A stretch of 64,000 bases of DNA from Macrocybe gigantea. Taxonomy: Eukaryota > Basidiomycota > Agaricomycetes > Agaricales > Callistosporiaceae. Location of the stretch: NCBI GenBank assembly GCA_011319805.1, contig SJRY01000065.1, forward strand, positions 186,001-250,000, given 5' to 3'. Positions 24,001 through 35,452 of this stretch are shown here, piece by piece (position 1 is the stretch's first letter; each line of letters starts with the position of its first letter). A program made the translations under genes and the position numbers. The notes below the pieces were generated by a model. The model did no database searches. It worked only from the letters and a program-made list of their open reading frames with translations, and was not told the origin of the DNA.

Positions 24001-25164
24001 GTGAACCTGACGATTAACGGAGGGAGCGGTTGGTGGCATCTTGCATCACTCCATAATGCTGGGTTGACGAGATCATTGCAATGACGATGTAGCATTTGCT
24101 GCAACGGTGTGGCTTAATGACCAGTTCATAGGCTTCACAGACCCAGGTCCAAATGCGGATCACTCCAATGCTCTATATTCGTTCGAAGGGACCAATGTGA
24201 AAGTCGGCGAAGATAACGTCCTGACTATCCTGCAGGTGAAGACTATTTTACATGCAAGGATGTGTCTCCAGCCCAGGATGTTTGCTGAAATCCCCTTCCG
24301 ACTTTGCTTAGGATCACACTGGTAACAATGAAACACCAGATCGTACGTTTCCATCTCATCGCGACGCTGTTCTTCAGAATAAAGTGTTTTTTTTTCCCTA
24401 CCAGAGAGGTCCGCTCGTGGTGTTCCCGGGTTCCAACTCAATGGCAGGAACTTGACAACCTGGAGGGTCCAGGGTAAGCTCGGCGGATACTCTGCGTGAG
24501 CGTTTCCTCGTCGACAGCCCATTTCACCCACTGATTAATAAGCTGCCTTTATCAGATATCCAGATAAAACCAGAGGCCTTCTCAACGAAGGTGGGCTGTT
24601 CGGTGAACGAGAGGGCTGGCACCTACCTGGTTTTGATACCTCGTCCTGGACATCTCGTGACTTGACGGCTGGCCTTCCTGGCGATAAGGCCGGCGTGGGG
24701 TTCTTCGTAACGACCTTCGATCTAGGCCTTCCGCGTGGCACGGACCCGATGATCAGTTTTGTTTTTGATGACGGCGCTAAGACTCTTCCAGATCAGGAAT
24801 ACAGGGCCTTTTTGTTCGTCAACGGATGGAAGTATGGGAAGGTAAGCCTCGCTTCCGAGAACAACTTTGACGGAAAAGACTTACCCACGTCTTCACAGCG
24901 AGTGTCGAACATCGGACCCCAATGCAGGTTCCCGGTCCCGCCAGGAATCCTTGAATTAAATGGCAAAAAGTGGGTCCCTTCGCCTCAGGTCCATGGCGAC
25001 GTATTCTAACAACTTTCAGCACTGTCGCAGTAGCTCTCTGGGCTGTGAAAAACGCAAGGGTATCGCCGACGTTGGAACTTGTGTTGGATGGAGTGCTTGA
25101 AGGAGGAGTTGGTCCTGTTGCTGCCAATAATCCTCCATGGTCCCCTCGTTCCGTCATTGACTGA
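21070..25164 (+). CDS. GH35 beta-galactosidase, secreted, with one frame break
   Basis: Eighteen exons: 21070-21344, 21418-21431, 21478-21588, 21644-21832, 21889-21979, 22047-22116, 22197-22320, 22373-22508, 22569-22869, 22926-23821, 23874-23889, 23943-24028, 24093-24235, 24312-24342, 24405-24495, 24556-24841, 24899-24969, 25020-25164. They give about 1,024 residues. The start was chosen at a signal peptide (MLVLHFLVTLFLLCIACG). The enzyme hydrolyses terminal beta-galactosides outside the cell. The proton-donor Glu lies in QIDNEYFNF and the nucleophile Glu in YMPEYQGG. Exons 2 and 11 are microexons of 14 and 16 nt, both needed to rebuild SVYIHWGLTNP-like and CDYE segments. Between VYTSYDYG and VRENRTL (about 22621-22631) the frame changes by one extra or two missing bases in a GGCGGCGG run. 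Either a recent frameshift or a consensus error is possible. Confidence 0.85.
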
Positions 25165-25662
25165 GGCATGGATTTTTATCGTTGTCCATATTGGTACAAG
25201 CGCATCGTCGCCAAATCAATTTCTTTCCGAAGGAGGAGAAAAAGGTGTACGAGTGGAACGCATTTTCGCATGTTTCGGAACTGCGCAGTGTCAAAACAAC
25301 CTATGCTAATATCCCTAGTATTGGCCACTGAAACACGAAGCCCACTTCCAAGTTTTCACCGTCTTGTATCCAGTCGTCCTAATAGCGGAAAAGACGAAAA
25401 GATTTGAAATGCCTTGGCAGCTTGACGTATGTTCAGATACAGTATATATCGCCCACCTTACCTTTGCTAACACTAACTTGAAACGTCGAAGCTGCTTGAC
25501 CACTAGTCGTGAGTATCATTATGATTACAAGATATACACACTTCTGACGACTCCATTCCTTCTAGCTTTTAATTGACAGTTCTGACTAGAATATTGACCG
25601 ACGCTGCTCCGACGAACTGGCATGAGTCTCTTGGCCAGAGAAATGGCCACATGGGTACTTAG
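25165..25662. other. Intergenic region, convergent 3' ends
   Basis: This is the gap between the GH35 gene (+) and the first nitrate transporter (-). Nothing else was recognised. Confidence 0.5.
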
Positions 25663-27270
25663 TTATTTATACAAGTTCCACATTGATTTGTTCTGCACAC
25701 GAAGCAATGCACAACCCAAGATACCGACACCGAGTGAAACGCAACCAAGGCATATGAACGCCTGCTCAAACTTGCCGTTGAATCCGCGGAACATGAGGTT
25801 GAATATCAAGCCTCCGAGGTTTCCCCCTGCTCCAACGATCCCCATGACTTTGCCATTATTGGTCGGATCGATGAACGGTACAATGGCAAATGTGGTACCG
25901 CATACAAATTGGACGAAGAAACTGAAGAAGATCATGACGGCGATTGAGGTTCGAATGGATGTCAGGGAAAAACTGAAACCGATCAAGAAGGCGCCTTCGA
26001 GGGACATGCCAATGAGCTGAGCGAGGATACGACCAGGTAGGTGAAGTCGATGAGCGAGAAAGTCGGAGAAGAGGCCCCCGCTGAGGCGGGAACAAATGTT
26101 CAAGAGGCCAAAGATTGAGCCGATGTAGGACGCCGTGGAAGGGTCAAGGGCGAACTTTTTCTTGAATACCTGGCCGATAACGTTGTCGATGGCAAGTTCA
26201 GTGCCGAATGAGCATGCGTATTGGCAGACGGTGATAAGGACGCTTGGCTTGATCAGGACTCTACAGAAACTGATGAACGAATCCAATGCAGACTCGTTTT
26301 TCTTCACTTCAGCGATAGACTCATCGTCCCTAGCCTCGTGGAGCTCAGTCACAAGGTCTCCATTTTTGCCTTTCCCTAGTTTATCGTCTTGCTTAGACAA
26401 TGGCCCCGAAATGGAATGTCCTGGTGTTGCAATGGCCTCATCTCGGCGGACCTGGAGCCAATCGCCTCGTGGGGTGTCCGTGGCGAAGAAAAGGTCAATG
26501 ATGGCAACGGCAATACAGACACCAGAAGGAATAACGAAAACGATACGCCAGGCTCGGTGAGTCAGGACGTGACGACGAATACCATTGAAGATGGCGGGCA
26601 TGACGAGGTAGGTGACACCAGCACCCATGTTACCCCAACCAGCCGAAATGGCGTTCGCCGTACCTAAAACCGAAGGTGCGAACATCTGGGTGGCCCAGAA
26701 CTGGCAGGGAATGAATGTTGCACCTAAAATGCCGATCACAAATCTAAACGAGGGGCAAGTCAGACTGAGAGTCGAAACCCAAGAAGATACATTACCTAAG
26801 ACCAATCAGGCCGCTAGCGTTCTTCAGAAGCCCTGTCATAGCACAAGGGATGGCGCCGCATATCAAGATACCAGCCATCATCCGGCGAGGACCAAAGCGT
26901 TCGCAGAGTGGGCCCACCATCAAACGAGTAACTAAACGAACTGATCCAGATTATTCCTCGTGCACAGAACGTAGTACTCACGGATGGTTGCAGAGACGGC
27001 AACGACGTTCGAGTCGTAGACCTCGGCAGATGAGATTTTCAATTCCGCTGCAATGTAGTCAACGAGCGGCGGGATAGAATACCATGCCATAAAGGCCACC
27101 ATGAACGAGATCCATGCCTGCGGGCGACTTTGTGAGAGCACTCGATCGCTGACTGATTAAGACCTTACTAAGTGCAAAGCACGCATGTGAGGGTGCTTGA
27201 ACGAATGGAGGCGAAAGTTCGTCGCTTTCCCATGCTGGTCAACTAGGATATGTTGAGCAAAAAGTTGCAT
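25663..27270 (-). CDS. nrt2: Nitrate transporter, NNP family, copy 1
   Basis: Model complement(join(25663..26743,26796..26931,26982..27117,27169..27270)), 484 residues. It is a nitrate/nitrite porter of the major facilitator superfamily in the plasma membrane. Nitrate signatures are present: ANAISAGWGNMGAGVTYL and, near the C-terminus, GAGGNLGGLIFNL. A long central hydrophilic loop (roughly residues 230-300) is typical of fungal NrtA/CrnA proteins. Upstream motifs MVGPLCERFGPRRMM and FMAWYSIPPLVDYI match the family N-half. It lies in tandem with a second copy and next to nitrate and nitrite reductase, which fixes its role in nitrate uptake. I chose the ATG giving MQLFAQHILVD, which the paralogue also has (MQFFAQKIVID). 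Confidence 0.92.
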
Positions 27271-29191
27271 TGTAGCCCTCGAGAGGTAGACGCCTTTGAG
27301 CGAGTACCACGACTATCTAAGGCTCCAAGTCGACCTAGTGATGAGAAAATGGCTATCCGATGAGCCAGCGACTTGAACACCCCTAGTTTAATGACTTTTA
27401 TGATATCCAGCTATCATGTCGCCGCCGACGACCAAGTAAGTCATTTATTTTTTTTTAATTCACCTCTCACAGCCTGCTGTGTGGCGGGACAGGAACCCGC
27501 TTGTTCGATAAGATGGTTCTTGTTCGGGAGATACAGTGGCAGGTGCTGTAAGAGGGACCAAAGATAACACCAGTCGTCAGCCAAGCCCTCTTGCGATTTG
27601 TCTAGCGATAACCCTGCCTATCTGATGATAAGCACACATATTACCGTGCATCGCAAGTGCAATGACTTCTCGCCTTCTCCAGCAATGAAAGTCGCGCACG
27701 AGTATCATTTCCAACCCCAAACGAACTTTGGAAACAGATAGAGTGTAACAAAGAGCTCGATCTTACCAGCCGCAATTGACTTGTCATAAGACTGATTTGG
27801 TAACATATCGGTGAAAAATGGTAGTTTTCTTATCGACGGAGGAAGTATCTTATTTGTTTGTCGTGGTTTTAAAAGTTGTTGGCTCGACGCGGAACGCCAG
27901 ATCATCGATGAGACTTTTTCTATCGTTATCTCAAGGGCACATCCCCATTCATTTTTGTTATCTTTCAGGATTCGTTGGCAACTGTCATCGTCGTCAGTCG
28001 GTACAAGACCTCCTTTTCTCCCTTCGTGAAACTAGGCCGTAACATTCTCAGTCATGAAAGATACGTAAAATTGCAACGTGAAAAATTTCTGGTTGACATC
28101 CTCGCCTTGCTTGGGACTCAAGAAGTGTCATCGACCAAACCGATATTATATCCTCTGGTCTTGCAGGTGGCCCATCACATCGTATCTGCTACCCGTTCGG
28201 AGAGATGAGGTGCTATAGCTAAGTGCGTAGGAACTCCCTGCTTGCCATGTTAGCTGCGGCTTCGTTATTACCTGTCCAGATAGGCTCTGCATACTACTCG
28301 ATTTGACGCTCAATTTCATCGTCGTATTGTAACCTCATCGCTACCTGCTCTTATTCCCCGGGTCGCATCTTTCCTCCCCATATTTCATTTTCGCGCTTGA
28401 TTTGGCCTCGTGGACCTGAGCAGCATCATCTTCAGATCTCGTGTCTCTGGCACTCTTCGCATTGTCGTATTCGCCATCAGGAAGTCTAAGGAACATGTCC
28501 TGTCATCTTCGATCCGAAGCTCAAGCATTCTACGCTGCGGCTCTACCAGCGGGATCCAAAGTCCTTCGTCCTTTGCTTGTCTTCTAAATTGGGACTTATG
28601 GCGTCTTCCGCACAGGTTCTCTCCGAGGTGTTGGCGGTTTTACATATGCACCATAGCTGCTGTCCCTCTAGTACAGGCAAACATAATGAATTGCCATCTA
28701 TTGTTCCGAATTTGATTTTCTCACCTACAGGAATCCCTGCTGCCTAAAGGTACCGTAGTCATGTGTATTTGTGAAGGCTAGTCTCAGCGAGATGACTTCT
28801 TCATCAGCCGTGATTCTGCCTCCATACGATCGCGTCGATAATGCCGTCTATCACTACATTCATATGACAGACTTCCGATCTATAAATAATTTGCTGTGCG
28901 CACCGTGTGATCGTCAAGGTAAAATTAAATCGCATGGTACAAGACTAAATTTGCACATCGCTGAACTCCTTTTGTTCTGCGGAACATGTTGCTTGACGTT
29001 TTTGAAAGGAGTGTAAGATGTGCTTTCCCTCATCGTTCTGCGCCACGAGTAGATAGGAAAAGAAAACATAGCCACGTTCAATGACTGTGTCTCCCGTCCA
29101 GTGGAGGTGCTGGGCATATGAAGTATCAAGATGAGAAAACGTCGCAAGAGGATGGTATGACTAGTGAGTAGAAATGAATCTCCGAGGAGTT
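27271..29191. other. Intergenic region between nitrate transporters
   Basis: About 1.9 kb containing the promoter of copy 1 and the 3' region of copy 2. Short open frames on the plus strand (for example near 27811-28042 and 28410-28715) have no recognisable domain. No RNA gene was seen. Confidence 0.5.
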
Positions 29192-30815
29192 CTATGGGCT
29201 GGGCGTTTTGCCGAGTAGGTGCCAGATGGATCTGCCCTGCACACGGATTAATGCACCGCCAACTATCCCGACACTGAAGGCAATACATCCGAGGCATAGA
29301 AACGCTGGCCCAAACTTGCCATCGAACCCGCGGAATACGAGATTGAAGATCAATCCTCCGAGGTTTCCTCCCGCTCCGACAATCCCCATGACCTTCCCAT
29401 TGTTGGCAGGCTCGATGAAGGGCACGATCGAAAAGGTGGTGCCGCACACGAATTGAACGAAGAAGCTGAAGAAGATCATGAGAGTGATGGATATTTTAAC
29501 GGATGCCAGGGAAAAGCTGAAGCCGATCAGAAAGGCTCCTTCCAGTGTCATGCCGATGAGTTGGGCAAGGATACGGCCAGGTAGATGAAATCGATGAGAC
29601 AGGAAATCAGAGAAGAGGCCACCACTAAAGCGAGAGCAGACGTTGAAAAGACCAAAAATGGAGCCAAGGTAAGATGCCGTAGAGGGATTGAACGCAAATT
29701 TTTTCTCGAATACCTGACCGATGATGTTGTTGATCGCTAGTTCCATGCCCAGTGAACATCCGTAATAGCAGGCGGAGATCAAGACGTTGGGGTTAACCAG
29801 AACCTTGCTGAAGGAAATTAACGAGTCAAATGCCGACTCGCTCTTCATCACTTCACCGATTGATTCACCATTGTCGGCGACGTGGAGCTCGGTAGCTGTT
29901 CCACCTGTCTTGCCTTGCTCTCCCTTATTATTTTCATTAGTCGAGAGGCTCGAGGAAATGTTCCCGGGTTTCTCCAAAGGCTCGTTATGACGGATTCTTA
30001 ACCAGTCACCATAGGGTGTATCCGTGGCAAACAAGAGGTCGACAACAGCAGCCAAAATGCTGAGGCTGGCAGGGAAAACGAAAATCACACGCCAAGCAGT
30101 GTGGGTTGGAACGCGTCTATGAATGCCACTGAAGATGGCTGGCATCAGGAGATACGTGATTCCCGCCCCCATGTTTCCCCAGCCTGCTGAGATGGCATTC
30201 GCTGTGCCCAAGACAGATGGGGAAAACATCTGAGTCGTCCATAACTGGCAAGGAACAAAGGCAGCACCAAAGACACCGATCATCAGTCTAGACTTCAAGT
30301 CAACAACGCATTAGAACAAGACAAAAATATTATTCACCTGACACCGATGAGACCAGCAGTGTTGTTTATTAGGCCGGTCATGGCGCAAGGAACAGAGCCA
30401 CAGATCAAAATAACCGACATCATACGCCGAGGTCCATAGCGTTCGCAAAGTGGACCGACGAACAGAAGGGAAACTATAACCACTTCATCAGAATATTTCG
30501 TAGATCAGGAATGAGTGTTTAAGTACTTATAGTGGCTACTACAGCGACGATATTTGAGTTGAAGACATCGACAGATGACATGTTCAAGTCGGTAGCAATG
30601 TAGTCGATAAGCGGTGGGATCGAGTACCAAGACATGAAGGCGAACATGAATGAAATCCAGGCCTGCAAAGAAAGGTCGGTTAGGCACTTGAGACTCAAGA
30701 GGGAGAAACCCACTAGATGAAGCGCACGCATGTGTGGATATTCTAATGAACAGAGGCGAAAGTTGGTGGCTTTGCCATAGTCATCGATCACAATTTTTTG
30801 GGCAAAAAACTGCAT
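29192..30815 (-). CDS. nrt2: Nitrate transporter, NNP family, copy 2
   Basis: Model complement(join(29192..30287,30339..30473,30527..30662,30714..30815)), about 489 residues. The exon plan equals that of copy 1: exon 1 is 102 nt and exon 2 is 136 nt in both. Signatures ANAISAGWGNMGAGITYL and GAGGNLGGLIFNLVF are intact. It differs most in the central loop and the C-terminus, where it is a few residues longer. By my count exon 3 is one base shorter than in copy 1 (near 30360), but my reading of that spot is not secure, so I do not call a frameshift. The 5' end faces nitrate reductase across a 1.1-kb shared promoter. Two transporters may provide different affinity or regulation; this is inference. 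Confidence 0.9.
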
Positions 30816-31590
30816 GACTGGGCTAGAGGTTGGCCGCGACAAACGGAAAGCACTGGCAGATAACGTGGATGAATAAAACCTGGCGCTTTCGCGAAGCTGT
30901 TGAAAAACCCGAACAGAATAAATTCAACGTGCCATTTACCTTGGAAGACATCAGGCAAAGCGTATTTTTGGCATCTGTATATTCCCAAGTTCACAAGGTC
31001 AATATCGCACTTTTCATCTGCAGGCAGAGGATAAGAGAGCGAGACAGAAAGTAGATGCACAAATGCCGTCACTTTGACCGTCCTTCGAGATCTGCTAAAA
31101 ATGTGACCCTTTCTATTGGACGATAAGAATATCCCTGATTTCGCAAAAGCACATTACCAACCTGGTGAACCCATAAGAAATTCATTTCACACGTACACTT
31201 ATATCTTCAATGGATCACCGAACTATGGGTCCTCTGCGAACTCTGCGAGCGATTCGGCTCCACGATGCGTCCAACATGGTTTATCACGAAGTCAGCTTAT
31301 TTTGGTCAAACAGTTGATAAAAATGGCAATGTGCCTATCAACCAGAATCTTCGGCTATTTGGTGTTGTTTGCCAAGTTCCTGTTCGGCTGGGGGATCTAG
31401 AATAGACCTGACTTCGTAGACGTTCGAATTCTCGCACTGCTCTGGCCACAAGCAATGCTGATTCTTGCGAGGATATTGCCCAGAGTGGTTTGTCAACCTG
31501 GTATCGTCGTAGCTAGCTATAAGGTTCTGTGGAATGGAGAACCACGTAAGTCTTTCGCCATACCTTCTTGGGGCTACATATTCAATAGGG

Positions 31591-31900
31591 TTATCTTCCT
31601 TGTCTGAAGCAATCCGCGTTCGAAAGAAGAACAGATAGATTTTCAACAGACACAACAAAATCAGTCGGACCTTTATCGGACACTATTCCCATTCTTTGCG
31701 TGTTCTCAATGATGCAGAGTCCCTAATTTTTCCCTCCAGCTGCTTGTTGGTATGAATGATATTTATGGGTCTTATCTGCTAACTAGCAGAACCTTAGCCA
31801 CAGAAAAACCGTTATCTCAGGCTCCATATCCCCGTACATTTTCCCCTCGTATCTAAGCCCGCACCTGCCATCGTCGCGGTCGTCTTCAAGTCTCTTATCT
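31591..31900 (-). promoter_or_regulatory. Cluster of GATA-factor sites in nitrate promoter
   Basis: TTATCT (AGATAA on the minus strand, the HGATAR consensus bound by AreA/Nit2-type factors) occurs at about 31591, 31772, 31812 and 31895. The shared promoter between transporter copy 2 and nitrate reductase covers 30816-31919. Nitrogen catabolite control through these sites is inferred from the known regulation of nitrate genes in fungi. The rest of the interval shows no gene. Confidence 0.5.
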
Positions 31901-31919
31901 CTCCTCTCCGTCGCCTACG

Positions 31920-34618
31920 ATGTCTGTTTCTGATACGAAGTCCAAATATACCACCGAACTTGAACCAATCACAAAGGTTGATCCTCAGGACGAAAATACA
32001 CCTGACAGCCATGTGTTGCGCGATCCGTCTATGATACGGCTAACAGGCAAACATCCATTCAACGCAGGTCAGTCAGTACGTTTCTCTGAATACTGGTATC
32101 CTACAGCTGTTCCGCAGAACCACCACTGAAAGCTTTAGAGAAAGCTGGATTCGTCACCCCGAACCAGCTTCATTTCGTACGAAATCATGGGCCTGTCCCT
32201 CAGCTCTCCTGGGACGACCACCGTGTGGAAATCACAGGTCTGGTCAATAAACCTGTCATGCTTTCGATGAGGGATATCTTGTCCTTGAAGGCAACCACTA
32301 TCCCAGTCACCATGGTCTGTGCCGGCAACCGGCGTAAAGAACAGAACATGGTAAAGCGATCTATTGGCTTTGCATGGTTCGTCCTTGTTTCCATGTTCGT
32401 AATTGGTTATTCCCACCAACTCTGCGAAAAAAAAAAAAAAACAGGGGGGCAGCCGGATGCAGCACGGCCTGTTGGACCGGTGTGTTACTCTGCGACGTTA
32501 TCAATCACTTTGCGGGTGGCCTCAAGGACGGCGTCAATTATATGCGCTTTGAGGGATGCGACAATACTTCCAAGGCAAGCATAGAGTTGCATCGACGCTT
32601 CGGGCAGGACTTATCAATCCTTCGCAGGGCGCTTATGGAACATCCATCGCCGCGAACAGGGTCATGTCTGATAATTATGACATCTTGCTGGCCTATAAAA
32701 TGAACGGCGAGTTGCTTCCTCCTGATCATGGTTACCCCGTCCGCGTCATCATTCCCGGCTGCATTGGCGGGCGCAGCGTCAAGTGGCTTGTTCGCGTAGA
32801 GGCTAGCGAAACCGAGTCCACCAACACTTATCACTACCACGACAACAAAGTCTTGCCACCTGTAGTCCACTCTGCCGAACAAGCCATAGCAGAAGATTGG
32901 TGGATGCGGCCCGACTACGCTCTGTATGACTTGAACATCAACAGTGTGATCACTACACCTAGCCACGGCGAGCGCATCGAGCCTCAAAACATCCATGACT
33001 CTTACCTTGTCCGAGGCTATGCCTACACAGGCAGCAATCGCCGCATCACGCGGGTCGAGGTGTCGTTGGATGGCGGGAAGACGTGGCGGCTTGCCTCGCC
33101 TGAGCGCCCGCCCCCACAGGATGTCGCCAGCACCTACGGCGAACTTGTCGGCCCGAGCTACTACAAGCGAACCCGCAACTGGGCCTGGGTTCTCTGGAAT
33201 CTCGAAATGGATGTTACCACCCTTGTTCACGCAGACGAGATAGCCGTTCGCGCGTGGGATGACTCCCAGAACACCCAGCCCGAGAACCTCACCTGGAACC
33301 TCATGGGCATGCTGAGCAACAGCTGGTTCCGGGTCAAGCTGAGACGCGAGAATGCCTCTGATCCCGTCATTCGCTGCGAACATCCTGCCATTGTCGGACC
33401 TATGGCCGGTACTGGTTGGATGGAGCGTGCACAACAGGCCGCCGCCATAGCGGAGGCTCCTTCAACGTTGATGAAATTGGAGACGCTTCCCGTCGTTACT
33501 ATGGCGGACGTCGAGGCTCATACCTCCGCGAGCGACTGCTGGATCGTCGTAAAGGGGCTCGTGTATGACTGCACCTCGTTCTTGAAGGAACACCCTGGCG
33601 GTCCGTCGAGTATTTTGATCACTGTTGGCACCGATACCACCGAAGAATTCGATGCCATTCACTCTTCAAAAGCACATGATATGCTCAAGGATTACCTGAT
33701 TGCTCGGCTTCCTCACGAAGACAAGTCGAGCAGCGGCGTTATATCCGGTGATCTTGTTCAATCACAAGAAGCGCCTCCTTCCGATGCCATTGTCAACGAG
33801 TCTTTCTTAAAGCCCAAGCAGTGGAAGACGCTCACGCTCGAGAGGAAAGTGATCCTGTCTTCCAACATCCGTCTCTTCCGGTTCTCATTCGGCGCCACTA
33901 ATTTCGGGCTGCCAGTGGGTCAGCATGTCTACTTCAAGCTGCCTCAAGAGCAGCTGAGTAGAGACATGAAAGTCAGGTCCATCATGCGTGCTTATACCCC
34001 TAGCAAAAGCGGAAGTGGATTCGTCGAATTCATCGTAAAGATTTACTATCCTGAACACGGCCGCCCAGGGGCGCATTTACTCAGGCTTTGGATAAGGTGC
34101 GCGTGGGCGAAACCATAGAAGCCAAGGGTCCACTGGGCGAGTATGAGTACCTCGGCGACCTCCGATACAGCATCATGCGTCAGCCCCCGAAGCAGGCTTC
34201 TCACATTGGGATGATCGCTGCGGGCACGGGCATAACACCTATGTGGCAGGTCCTGGATGCCTTACACCGGGACGTCGAACCGCCATACGTTTCGCTCATT
34301 TACTGCGCGCGCTACATCGAAGACCTCGTTCTTTCTGACGAAATCGACAAACTTGTACGGTCCCCGATTGGCGCTCGCTTGCAGGTTCATTACATTCTCT
34401 CAAAGCCACCATCCGAAGGGTGGAAGCAGGGGCGGGGTCGTCTACACGTCTCTGACATCAAAATGCATCTCTTTCCCTTCGCAAACTCGCAAACACCGGA
34501 CGCGAATAAACTCGTATTACTCTGTGGCTCAGATAAGATGGTCGATGACTGCTTCAAACCGCTTGTTGCGAAGGTGATGGGGGAGGAATTCGTATGCAAT
34601 AACGTCTTTGTTTTCTAA
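31920..34618 (+). CDS. niaD: Assimilatory nitrate reductase, with one frame break
   Basis: Model join(31920..32067,32118..32376,32445..32574,32628..34618), about 842 residues once one base is restored. It reduces nitrate to nitrite with NAD(P)H. Domains in order: molybdenum cofactor domain (TMVCAGNRRKEQN, with the Cys that binds Mo, then GAAGCSTACWTG), dimerisation domain, cytochrome b5 (HPGG and HSSKA haem ligands near residues 540-570), FAD domain (RAYTP, GPLGEYEYLG) and NAD(P)H domain (GMIAAGTGITPM, LCGSDKM, C-terminal VFVF). Intron 3 (32575-32627) is GC-AG and restores CDNTSKGAYGTS. At 34068-34071 a run of four G gives a frame shift between YYPEHGRPG and FTQALDKVRVGE; five would keep the frame. 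All downstream motifs are intact in the shifted frame. Confidence 0.93.
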
Positions 34619-35452
34619 GCCAAATGTATACTTGAACGTGAGAAATGATACCGGAAAGATATTCAGCGACATTTATCGAATTTTTTTTTCACGAGAGCTT
34701 TGCACTGCCAGGACCCCATCAGGCTTATCGGCGGATATGCTATCAAAGCAATGACTGGCAAGTCAGATAGCAGAAACCTGAGACATGTTCGTATTCATTT
34801 CGCAACCCTGAATTTCCTGGAACGCTAGGTCCGAAACTTACCTACAGCCTTACTAAAATAAACAAAGTCCGATTGCTTGCTACATCTGTGATCTGGTTCT
34901 TCCATCCATTGCTATCTTTACGACATCCCATCTGCCGCCGATCAGAATAACCTGAATTTCGTCCGCGATGCTTCCGCCTGTTATTCTTGTGATTTCGGCG
35001 CGTGCTGACCTTGGGAACTCGTGTCAATTATGCTTCCTTATACTCCTTTTGTAGTGTATGTCTCTTGCGTTTACGATTTCGAATTCTGCGCTTTAGCTGC
35101 CACAAACCTAAGTCGTTTCTTGAGTAATTCGGTTCCATTCTTCTCCAAGAACGCTCGGAAAATCCTACGCTCGGTCCCATGTACCGTTATTATTTTTACT
35201 GCGGGCATGAGTAAGACATCGGGCTTGTCGTATACTAAGGGGGATGGATCACGACTTGTCCCTCACACTAGATAAGCCGCTGATATTTCGGGACAACTGT
35301 CTTGGCCACCAAGTTTGCTGCGATATGTCCTGGATTGGTCGATAAGGAGCGATCGTGCCTGTGGATTGGAGGTCATTCCCATCCCTCTTTCTCAACTTCT
35401 GCCCGCGCTCTTCCTCTCTCTATTTGCATTCAGGGCAGATACGCTACCTGCC
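34619..35452. other. Intergenic region and promoter of nitrite reductase
   Basis: No gene is supported. Single GATA-type motifs are visible, for example AGATAA at about 35270-35275 and AAGATAG (reverse strand) near 34912. These are compatible with the same nitrogen control as the nitrate reductase promoter. Confidence 0.45.

Noticed and set aside
30339..30473. A one-base deficit in exon 3 of nitrate transporter copy 2
   Set aside because: It rests on a single count near a line boundary that I could not confirm from a second reading frame, so I do not claim a frameshift.
34034..34083. An alternative in-frame intron in nitrate reductase that would bypass the frame break (GTAAAG...CTCAG)
   Set aside because: It would delete the conserved KIYYPEHGRPG segment of the FAD domain, so it is unlikely to be the normal transcript.
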